Shown: in pieces, positions 1-5,232 of the stretch | Layout of the letters: each line of letters opens with the position of its first letter | Position numbering within the stretch: position 1 is the stretch's first letter | Source: DATGUN01 sp035301285 | GTDB taxonomy: Bacteria > Bacillota > Bacilli > Bacillales > Amphibacillaceae | Length of the DNA: 6,712 nucleotides | Assembly: GCA_035301285.1 (NCBI GenBank) | Contig: DATGUN010000066.1 | Location: forward strand, 1 to 6,712 | Reading direction: 5' to 3' | Program-made: the position numbers and the translations under genes | The notes under the pieces: model-generated | Told to the model about the DNA's origin: nothing | What the model saw: the letters and a program-made list of their open reading frames with translations, nothing else | The model's database searches: none

Positions 1-24
1 AAATACGTTATTTCTTATTTAACT

Positions 25-1197
25 TTAATGGAAATAATTTTTTAATCCATTTGCAATCGCGTTCGCTACTCCCGCGGTGTTCTCTGGATTATGGATTGTT
101 TCTAGATCATATGGGTTTGTTATGAATCCGAGCTCCACGAGAACGGAATCGGTGCTGTTTTCTCGTAAGACATGGTAATTATCTTGACTGATTCCTCTGT
201 CCCGCATGTTGGTATTATTTCCAAGCGCATTTTGAATGGATTGTGCCAATGCCTTGTCCGAGCCGTTTTCATAATAATGGGTGCTTACCCCGCCGGCATC
301 GGAGTTGGATGCGTTAAGATGTAGACTGATAAATGCATCCATCATGTAAGCGTCATTTATTCGCATTCGGTCTTCAAGGGAAACGAATGAATTGGATGTG
401 CGTGTCAATAAAACAGTGGCTCCTTCGTCACGTAGTTTTTCAGCAACCATTTGTGTGATATCAAGTGCAATGTCGGCTTCATTTTCACCATTGAGACTGA
501 TAGCGCCGGGATCTGTTCCACCATGACCGGGATCTAGCATGATGTTATATCCCGCCAATGATTTGGATGAAGAAGTGTCCCCATTGCCTTTCCCTTGGCT
601 ATCGGAATGATTTGAGGACGTATTGGTGACCTCAACGTTTGCGTCTTCTTTTTCTGTTGCGTCGGCTGCTTGCTCGTTATCGGATGGATTGTCTTTTGGT
701 CCTTGATCGGTTACCCATGACGCGACCCATGCGGGGCTCCCATTTCCGGCATCGACTTGGAGCCAATTCCCTTTTGTGTCTATGAGTGAAAAAGAATCTC
801 CTTTCGAAGCGAACCCTGCAATATCATTACCGGTTCCGGCCCCGGTCCGTAAATGGGCTGAATCAGTAGTGATCGTAACCGAGTTTGATGTGGACTCTGA
901 TGCACTTTCATCTCCGTTTGAACTCCCTGTTTCATAAAGGTATTGTGAAGCAACCCATCCTTTTTTGCCGCCGTAATAAGTTTGGATCCAGCCATACTTT
1001 TCTTGGAAAACAGTGACCTGATCACCAGATTGGAGGTAACCTATGACCTTAGAGTCATGATCCGGTGCCTCCCGTACGGTTAGATTGTTGGCGTCCACTT
1101 TATAAACGGTTCCACTGTTGTCCGCATGAACGACTGGCATGAAAACGTAGAAAAGAATGAATGATACAAAGACAAATAGGTAGCTCCTTTTTTTCAT
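25..1197 (-). CDS. Secreted N-acetylmuramoyl-L-alanine amidase with two SH3 domains
   Basis: A 390-residue exported peptidoglycan hydrolase that should cut the amide bond between MurNAc and the stem peptide in the cell wall. The N-terminus is a signal peptide (KKR, then a hydrophobic stretch to about residue 23, likely cleaved after VVHA at residue 25). Two bacterial SH3 domains follow (about 28-90, with NLTVREAP and GWVASQYL; about 106-165, with HLRTGAGTG and AWVASWV), joined by Ser/Glu/Asp-rich linkers (about 91-105 and 165-213). The C-terminal Amidase_3 domain (about 216-389) carries the zinc ligands His225 (DPGHGG), Glu240 and His293 (SLHLNA) and the catalytic Glu355 (VELGFITNP), so it looks active. 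The ATG start is supported by TAAGGAGAG at 1205-1213, seven bases upstream. SH3 domains in this family usually bind the wall. The exact paralogue (CwlC-, CwlB/LytC- or YrvJ-like) and its cellular role cannot be decided here. Confidence 0.95.
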   Translation of the reverse strand: MKKRSYLFVFVSFILFYVFMPVVHADNSGTVYKVDANNLTVREAPDHDSKVIGYLQSGDQVTVFQEKYGWIQTYYGGKKGWVASQYLYETGSSNGDESASESTSNSVTITTDSAHLRTGAGTGNDIAGFASKGDSFSLIDTKGNWLQVDAGNGSPAWVASWVTDQGPKDNPSDNEQAADATEKEDANVEVTNTSSNHSDSQGKGNGDTSSSKSLAGYNIMLDPGHGGTDPGAISLNGENEADIALDITQMVAEKLRDEGATVLLTRTSNSFVSLEDRMRINDAYMMDAFISLHLNASNSDAGGVSTHYYENGSDKALAQSIQNALGNNTNMRDRGISQDNYHVLRENSTDSVLVELGFITNPYDLETIHNPENTAGVANAIANGLKNYFH

Positions 1198-1255
1198 GTG
1201 TGTTCTCTCCTTAAGATTTGATAGAATGATAGCTTAAAAATAAGATATGGTAGTA

Positions 1256-1283
1256 AGTATACCCATTTTTTCAATTATATCAA
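1256..1283 (-). promoter_or_regulatory. Sigma-A-like promoter of the amidase gene
   Basis: Read on the minus strand, a -35 box TTGATA (1278-1283) and a -10 box TATACT (1256-1261) are separated by 16 bases. Each differs from consensus at one position. Transcription would start near 1249, giving a leader of about 50 bases before the amidase start codon. It lies in the non-coding interval 1198-1377, which holds nothing else I can support. Confidence 0.6.
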
Positions 1284-1377
1284 ACATTGGTGTCAAAAAA
1301 AGGGAATAAAGAACTACTTTCGATTAAAAAATAGGGCGTATTGATCAGCTGATATGGTGATATTCCCGGAGCGTCCA

Positions 1378-2355
1378 TCACTTTGCGACTTTTTCCGGGA
1401 ATGTTTTTTTCTTTGCCATTTGGGCGATGATGATGCCTGTGATAATGAGCGTTGATCCAATCAAGGTTCCGAATGTCATGGTTTCGCTCAGGATCAGGCT
1501 GCTGAAGGCGAGCCCGAAGATGGGGACGAGCAATGTCGAGATGGTGGCCGTGACCATATCGACGATGCTGAGTATGAGAAACCAGCCGGTGAAACAAAAG
1601 GCCGATGCGAGAACACCGCTGAACAGAATATAATAAATGCTTTTGGCGTTCAGGATGATGGGTTCGCCCCACTCGACAGGGATACTTACAATGATGATTC
1701 CGATGGTTCCGCACACCATTTGCCAGGTGTTGACTTGCAGTTGGGAGAGGCTCGCAAGTTTTTTCCGGTAGTAGATATTGGATATGCCCCATGAAACGGC
1801 AGCAAGGACGATAAGGACTTCGCCGATAATGATTTCAGAACCTTGTTTAGTCCAAACGTCCCATCCAAGGATGGCGATAAGACCGAGCATACCAGTGGCG
1901 AGCCCAGTTATTTTTGCTGAGGTGAGTCGTTCGCCCAAAAATCGTACGGCGAGCAGACTGGAGAACATGGGCATGGAATACAGCAGCACGGATGATTTGC
2001 CGGCATCGACAAAACGTAGACCATACATGACGAGCAAGAACACGACGGATGTTTGCAGGATACCGACGATGATAAGGTGTTTCCATGTATGTTTTGGTGG
2101 CAGCCCTGTTTTCAGTGTCCAAACAACGAATAGCATGGTGATGGATCCTGTGCCGAATCGGAAAGCTGAAAAAGTGAAGGGGCCCATGTAGGCGATGGCT
2201 TCTTTCATGAGTACCCAGGCGTATCCCCACAAAAGGGTGATGGTTAAAATGGCTATCCAAAGTGCCCATTTGTGATTTCTCAGAAAAATGGTGAAGGGTG
2301 ATGAATTCGGTTGGAAATTGTATGGTGTAGATTGTCTTTGGTTGCGGTCCGGCAT
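1378..2355 (-). CDS. EamA/DMT-family transporter (RhaT/YdcZ-type permease)
   Basis: An integral membrane permease of the drug/metabolite transporter superfamily, about 325 residues. The sequence shows the usual ten hydrophobic segments in two EamA repeats. The first is about residues 30-162 and includes WGYAWVLMKEAI and the conserved FLGERLT before the fifth helix. The second is about 176-312 and includes WGISNIYYRK and LILSETMTFG before the last helix. A polar N-terminal tail of about 25 residues and a Lys-rich C-terminal tail flank the core. Family members export amino acids, purines or other metabolites, but the substrate cannot be read from sequence. The frame stays open upstream to a GTG at 2374-2376, seven codons earlier. 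The ATG at 2353-2355 is preferred because AAGGGAG at 2365-2371 sits nine bases before it, and that ribosome site would lie inside the coding sequence if the GTG were used. It appears to be transcribed on its own. Confidence 0.9.
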   Translation of the reverse strand: MPDRNQRQSTPYNFQPNSSPFTIFLRNHKWALWIAILTITLLWGYAWVLMKEAIAYMGPFTFSAFRFGTGSITMLFVVWTLKTGLPPKHTWKHLIIVGILQTSVVFLLVMYGLRFVDAGKSSVLLYSMPMFSSLLAVRFLGERLTSAKITGLATGMLGLIAILGWDVWTKQGSEIIIGEVLIVLAAVSWGISNIYYRKKLASLSQLQVNTWQMVCGTIGIIIVSIPVEWGEPIILNAKSIYYILFSGVLASAFCFTGWFLILSIVDMVTATISTLLVPIFGLAFSSLILSETMTFGTLIGSTLIITGIIIAQMAKKKTFPEKVAK

Positions 2356-2364
2356 GTTTCGAGT

Positions 2365-2371
2365 CTCCCTT
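2365..2371 (-). promoter_or_regulatory. Ribosome binding site deciding the EamA transporter start
   Basis: On the minus strand this reads AAGGGAG, nine bases before the ATG at 2353-2355. No comparable site precedes the in-frame GTG at 2374-2376, whose upstream bases read ATGTAACGTC. This favours the shorter protein. Confidence 0.65.
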
Positions 2372-2453
2372 GGCACGACGTTACATTTATGATAGCAGGA
2401 ATGAGGACAGGGGATAAGTATGTTCTAAATGTCTGATGGGGAGGGTGTTCTTT

Positions 2454-2480
2454 AAAAATGGGACCCGGCCCTAATCCCCA
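2454..2480 (-). terminator. Candidate intrinsic terminator after the methyltransferase gene
   Basis: On the minus strand a GC-rich arm TGGGG (2476-2480) pairs with a downstream TCCCA (2459-2463, one G-T pair), with a 12-base GC-rich loop, followed at once by five T residues (2454-2458). It begins 15 bases after the methyltransferase stop codon. The stem is only five pairs, so this is a moderate call. The surrounding interval 2356-2494 shows no other clear element, and no convincing -35/-10 pair was found for the EamA gene. Confidence 0.45.
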
Positions 2481-2494
2481 GCCCACTTCATGCA

Positions 2495-3097
2495 TTATAC
2501 TTTCTGCAAGATAACTTGAATCACATGCCCCGTACCCTTATGGCGTTTGCCCTCTGTCCGTTCTGCTTCCCCGTAATAAAAATGGAGACATTTATCGTTT
2601 TGAATCCACTCTAAAATATCTTTGGGATCGTACAACATCTCTTTTACGGGAGGTCCGCCGGTTCCGTATTCCAGCTGGTCGGTAGAATAAACTTCGAATA
2701 TCACATATCCACCGGGTTTTACGGAGTCAATTAAACTTTCCATCAAAAACGCTTGATGATTCTGGTGTACGTGGCCAAACACCATAATGGCCGCATCATA
2801 CATGTTTTCTTCTACTTTTTTATCGGTGAGGTCTATTTCAACCGTCTGTATAGTAACATCATGTTTCATAGCCAGTGTTTTTGTTTTTTCCAGCCCAACG
2901 ACTGATTGGTCATACGTGGTAACTTTGTGGCCTTGCTGTGCCAAGTATACGGCATTCCGGCCTTCACCTTCAGCAAGGCAAGCGACCGTCGAATGGTTTG
3001 GTATCAACTCGCTTTTATTTTTTATGAAAATATTCGGTGTTTCCCCATAAACAAAATCCGTATCTGAAAAACTGTTGTCCCAATGTTCTTTTGACAT
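2495..3097 (-). CDS. Class I SAM-dependent methyltransferase (TehB/tellurite-resistance-related type)
   Basis: A soluble 200-residue protein with a Rossmann-type methyltransferase fold. After the short lead HWDNSF...YGETPN (5-22), the glycine-rich SAM-binding motif is at about 38-53 (LAEGEGRNAVYLA). An acidic strand-2 end follows (TTYDQS, about 60-65), then the motif-II region DAAIMVFGHVH (101-111) and KPGGYVIFEVY (127-137). The QLEYGTGGP stretch (141-149) is typical of the small TehB-like cluster common in Bacillaceae. Length is normal for this group. Members are usually annotated as tellurite-resistance-related or generic methyltransferases, and the substrate is unknown, so tellurite resistance should not be assumed. 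The ATG start has GGAG ten bases upstream, slightly far but with no better alternative. It is transcribed divergently from the spore-protein-like gene across a 172-base gap in which I found no strong promoter for either gene. Confidence 0.85.
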   Translation of the reverse strand: MSKEHWDNSFSDTDFVYGETPNIFIKNKSELIPNHSTVACLAEGEGRNAVYLAQQGHKVTTYDQSVVGLEKTKTLAMKHDVTIQTVEIDLTDKKVEENMYDAAIMVFGHVHQNHQAFLMESLIDSVKPGGYVIFEVYSTDQLEYGTGGPPVKEMLYDPKDILEWIQNDKCLHFYYGEAERTEGKRHKGTGHVIQVILQKV

Positions 3098-3269
3098 GCG
3101 TTTTCATCTCCAATGTACTATAAATCTTTAATGAGAAATGTATCATATTTTGATCAAGAAGTATAAAAAGTTGTTTGTATAAGCTGGTCTAAGGGCGCTA
3201 AGCAGAAACTAAATCTTTATCCACATAGTTTTCTACAACTCGGGCATTTTATGGGTGGAGGTGTTTTTT

Positions 3270-3425
3270 ATGGGTAACGACAAACAGCGCCAGAAAAAAG
3301 GTACAGTTAGCGATGAACAAAAGGTCAGGAAACATTTATCAAGAGAGTATGATCATGAATTTGCCAATGAACCGTTAACACCAAATGAAAAACATAATAA
3401 TAAGAAAACCAAAAAGCGGCAGTGA
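3270..3425 (+). CDS. Small basic protein resembling small acid-soluble spore proteins (SspO-like)
   Basis: A 51-codon gene beginning ATGGGTAACGAC with a strong GGTGGAGGTG ribosome site at 3254-3263. The product is hydrophilic and Lys/Asn/Gln-rich, with no membrane segment. Its C-terminal half, EFANEPLTPNEKHNNKKTKKRQ split as EFANEPLT (30-37) and NNKKTKKRQ (43-51), recalls the end of minor spore protein SspO (NEPLT...NNKKRKKNQ) as I remember that family. The central EQKVRK...EFANE (16-34) also faintly recalls the repeat of gamma-type spore proteins. The usual SspO N-terminus (KRKANH) is missing. If it is a spore protein it would be made in the forespore; a weak -10-like CATAGTT lies at 3224-3230, but no matching -35 is clear. 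It is a real gene by its ribosome site and composition; the family call is tentative. Confidence 0.6.
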   Translation: MGNDKQRQKKGTVSDEQKVRKHLSREYDHEFANEPLTPNEKHNNKKTKKRQ

Positions 3426-3591
3426 CGTATTTCTACCAAATTGTTTTCTTATAATGTCGGCGACAAAATATATACGGTGTAACCATCCCGGAAAACTCTA
3501 TCATTATTATTGCATTCGGATTGATTATTAGATCCATTTGCATTGTTGCCTTTACGTCCAAATGGTAATATCCGGTTATTAATCCCATCCG

Positions 3592-3620
3592 TTGCATATT
3601 CGTCTCGAGCGTGCTATTAT
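3592..3620 (+). promoter_or_regulatory. Sigma-A promoter of the PTS operon
   Basis: A -35 box TTGCAT (3592-3597) and a -10 box TATTAT (3615-3620) are separated by 17 bases. Transcription would begin near 3627, about 18 bases before the RNA antiterminator and about 176 bases before the EIIA start codon. The preceding 3426-3591 is non-coding apart from an imperfect palindrome at 3566-3581, and no convincing terminator for the spore-protein-like gene was seen there. Confidence 0.7.
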
Positions 3621-3644
3621 ATAGACAGAATTAAATATCGATCA

Positions 3645-3669
3645 CATGTTACTGATTAGATTAGGCATG
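3645..3669 (+). promoter_or_regulatory. RAT (ribonucleic antiterminator), GlcT/LicT type
   Basis: The RNA folds as CATG (3645-3648) pairing with CATG (3666-3669), an asymmetric internal loop (TTA 3649-3651 against G3665), then CTGAT (3652-3656) pairing with ATTAG (3660-3664) around a TAG loop. This two-stem form with unequal internal loops is the known architecture bound by BglG-family antiterminators. The TGTTACTGATT...GGCATGA pattern closely matches, from memory, the ptsG RAT recognised by GlcT in Bacillus subtilis. Bases 3663-3669 are shared with the downstream terminator, so the two structures exclude each other. The likely binding protein is encoded at 4348-5169. Confidence 0.85.
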
Positions 3670-3721
3670 ATGGTAAAGGGGGAAGCTTTCAGCACTTCCT
3701 TATACTGTCATGTCTATTTTT
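3663..3721 (+). terminator. Leader terminator of the PTS operon, controlled by the RAT
   Basis: A long hairpin pairs 3663-3675 with 3703-3715 (thirteen pairs including three G-T) and continues past an A-A mismatch through a G-rich/C-rich top (GGGGGAAG 3678-3685 with CTTCC 3695-3699, several registers possible). A T-rich tract follows (3717-3721). Its 5' arm begins within the 3' half of the RAT. It should stop transcription before the EIIA gene unless the antiterminator protein stabilises the RAT. Confidence 0.85.
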
Positions 3722-3732
3722 GTATGTATAAT
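3705..3732 (+). promoter_or_regulatory. Possible second promoter just past the leader terminator
   Basis: A perfect TATAAT (3727-3732) lies 16 bases after CTGTCA (3705-3710), which matches the TTGACA consensus at four of six positions. It would start transcripts near 3739, bypassing the terminator and giving basal expression of the EIIA and antiterminator genes. The -35 box is embedded in the terminator stem, so the match could be coincidental in AT-rich DNA. Confidence 0.35.
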
Positions 3733-3750
3733 CGCTATATGATTCATACA
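3721..3750 (+). other. Second leader hairpin, between terminator and EIIA gene
   Basis: TGTATG (3721-3726) is the exact reverse complement of CATACA (3745-3750). Inside it AATC (3730-3733) pairs with GATT (3741-3744) around a seven-base loop, leaving a TAT bulge on the 5' side, ten pairs in all. In read-through RNA it would sit about 50 bases before the EIIA start codon. Its role is unknown; RNA stability is one possibility. Confidence 0.4.
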
Positions 3751-3802
3751 GAAGAAAGATTAACAAACACTATAACGACAATATCATGAGGGAGAGATAA
3801 TT

Positions 3803-4300
3803 ATGGCCTTTAATTTATTCAAAAACAAGAAAAAGACTCGAAATATGGAGATTTTTGCTCCAGTAAATGGGAAAATTGTTGCGCTTGAGGATGTTCCAGA
3901 TCCTGTTTTTAGCCAAAAGATGATGGGTGAAGGAATCGCCATCACACCTTCAGATGGTCATTTCGTATCACCGGTAAACGGAAAAGTCATCCAGGTCCCT
4001 GATACGAAGCATGCAGTCGGGATACTCGCAGATGATGGCAGTGAGATACTGATTCATATCGGATTGGAAACTGTCGCCCTGAAGGGAGAGGGATTTGATG
4101 CTAAAGTAAAAGTAGATGATGAAGTGACGGTAGGGCAATCGTTAATTGAAGCTGACTTGAATTATATTCAGGAGCATGCTGATAACATTGTAACGCCGAT
4201 TATCATCACGAATAGCCAAAATAATGGTAAGAATTATCAAATGAAGGATGAAGTGGACGTTATAGCGGGACAGACAGTAATCATGACATCTGCTGATTAG
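3803..4300 (+). CDS. crr: PTS glucose-type EIIA component (stand-alone, Crr-like)
   Basis: A cytoplasmic 165-residue phosphocarrier of the glucose/sucrose (Crr) EIIA family. It accepts phosphate from HPr and donates it to an EIIB domain. Hallmarks are FAPVNGKIV (18-26), the VPDPVFSQKMMGEGIAI block (31-47), FVSPVNGKV (54-62), the first active-site histidine His70 (KHAVGI), and the phosphorylated histidine His85 in ILIHIGLETV, 15 residues later as in E. coli EIIA (His75/His90). The C-terminal TPIIITN (131-137) is also conserved. Length is normal for a free EIIA. A Lys-rich N-terminal stretch (about 7-13) precedes the core. The ribosome site is GAGGGAGAG (3788-3796). It is the first gene of the operon, behind the RAT-controlled terminator. 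Since the EIICB two genes downstream has no EIIA domain, this is its obvious partner; it could also serve other EIIBs in the cell. Confidence 0.95.
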   Translation: MAFNLFKNKKKTRNMEIFAPVNGKIVALEDVPDPVFSQKMMGEGIAITPSDGHFVSPVNGKVIQVPDTKHAVGILADDGSEILIHIGLETVALKGEGFDAKVKVDDEVTVGQSLIEADLNYIQEHADNIVTPIIITNSQNNGKNYQMKDEVDVIAGQTVIMTSAD

Positions 4301-4331
4301 CATAATGAAAAAGCTGAAATCAGAAACAGTT

Positions 4332-4338
4332 AAGGATG
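4332..4338 (+). promoter_or_regulatory. Ribosome binding site deciding the GTG start of the antiterminator
   Basis: AAGGATG lies about nine bases before the GTG at 4348-4350. The competing ATG at 4357-4359 has only AGGTGAG (4346-4352) at a tight four-base spacing. Starting at GTG gives MRIMKILNNN, which aligns with the family N-terminus (MKIKKVLNNN type), so GTG is preferred. Confidence 0.6.
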
Positions 4339-4347
4339 TGACTTCAG

Positions 4348-5169
4348 GTGAGAATAATGAAAATCCTGAATAATAATGCAGTGGTAGTTCGTGATGGAGA
4401 CGAGGAGAAAATCGCTATTGGTGCGGGTGTCGGATACGAAAAAAAGAAAAAGGATATCGTTAATGAAGCGAAAATAGAGAAGCTCTTTGTGTCCAAAGAA
4501 AGTGAAAAATTGGAGCAGTTGCTTTTGAGGATACCGGAAGAACACTTTATGGTTACAGAGGAAATTATTGCTTACGCGGAAGAAAAACTAGGAACACAGC
4601 TTAATGACCATATACGTATCGCATTAACAGATCATATATCGTTTGCAATCGATAGGGAAAAACAAGGTATTCATGTCAAAAACAAATTACTTCCCGAAAT
4701 AAGGATTCTATACAAAAAAGAGTTTGATATCGGTCTTTGGGCCATTCAGTTGATAGAAGAAAAATTTCATATGAAAATAGCCATCGATGAAGCGGCCTTT
4801 ATTGCTCTCCATGTGCACGCTATGAAGATTCAGGAGGGCGACCTTCATGAGGTTGTAAGGAAGACATCGGTTTTAAAAGATATGGTACAAACAATCAATC
4901 AGACGCTGGGGATTAAAGTCGAATCAACGGATATTGCTTATGAGCGGTTGATCCATCATTTACGGTTTGCCATGATTCGTCTAAAAGAAAACGAACAACA
5001 CACAATGGACGACGAAATGATTCAAATGATTAAACGTAAATTTCCGATTGCATATGATTGTGCTGCCAAGGTGGCAAAAAAACTGTCATCCCAACATGGA
5101 ATGCATCTCCCTGAGGATGAACTGGGATATATAACACTTCATATAGAAAGGTTGAGGACAATGGAATAA
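4348..5169 (+). CDS. glcT: BglG-family transcription antiterminator with two PRDs (GlcT/SacT-like)
   Basis: An RNA-binding regulator of 273 residues, the normal length for the LicT/SacT/GlcT family. The N-terminal CAT RNA-binding domain (about 1-57) has ILNNNAVVV (6-14) and a glycine-rich GAGVGY (25-30). Two PTS regulation domains follow: PRD1 (about 65-170) with His96 (ALTDHISFAI) and His155 (FIALHVHA), and PRD2 (about 172-273) with His204 (IHHLRF) and His265 (YITLHIERL). All four PRD histidines that receive regulatory phosphates are present. Such proteins bind a RAT hairpin to prevent leader termination; EIIB phosphorylation of PRD1 inactivates them. The RAT at 3645-3669 is the likely target, by its GlcT-type form. 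The gene lies 47 bases after EIIA and 63 bases before EIICB, inside the operon it should control, so it is probably self-activating. Whether orthology is strictly to GlcT is uncertain. Confidence 0.9.
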   Translation: MRIMKILNNNAVVVRDGDEEKIAIGAGVGYEKKKKDIVNEAKIEKLFVSKESEKLEQLLLRIPEEHFMVTEEIIAYAEEKLGTQLNDHIRIALTDHISFAIDREKQGIHVKNKLLPEIRILYKKEFDIGLWAIQLIEEKFHMKIAIDEAAFIALHVHAMKIQEGDLHEVVRKTSVLKDMVQTINQTLGIKVESTDIAYERLIHHLRFAMIRLKENEQHTMDDEMIQMIKRKFPIAYDCAAKVAKKLSSQHGMHLPEDELGYITLHIERLRTME

Positions 5170-5232
5170 AAAACAGGATTTACTTTTTAGGTCATGGTTT
5201 CAATGTTAAAAAGATAGGGAGGAATTAAAGAT

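Noticed and set aside
1274..1296. Minus-strand TTGACA (1291-1296) and TATAAT (1274-1279), both perfect promoter boxes.
   Set aside because: They are only 11 bases apart, too close to work together; the pair TTGATA/TATACT with a 16-base spacer is more credible.
1330..1377. Possible terminator after the EamA gene: minus-strand GGG...CCC arms around ATCAGCTGAT, followed by TATTTTTT.
   Set aside because: The outer arms pair only in short interrupted blocks and the inner palindrome leaves few pairs once a loop is allowed, so the T-run alone is not enough.
2280..2495. A 71-residue minus-strand open frame spanning the gap between the methyltransferase and EamA genes.
   Set aside because: It overlaps the candidate terminator and the start of the EamA gene in another frame, and it has no ribosome site or family resemblance.
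3433..3597. A 54-residue minus-strand frame starting at ATG 3595-3597.
   Set aside because: Its start lies on the -35 box of the PTS promoter, no ribosome site is present, and the residues show no recognisable pattern.
3426..3660. Catabolite-responsive element (cre) for CcpA near the PTS promoter.
   Set aside because: I scanned for the TGWNANCGNTNWCA pattern and found no good match; the nearby CCGG dyad lacks the required flanking TG and CA.
4305..4373. A 22-residue open frame from ATG at 4305 overlapping the antiterminator start in another frame.
   Set aside because: No ribosome site precedes it, and the composition is explained by the intergenic hairpin and the overlapping antiterminator gene.
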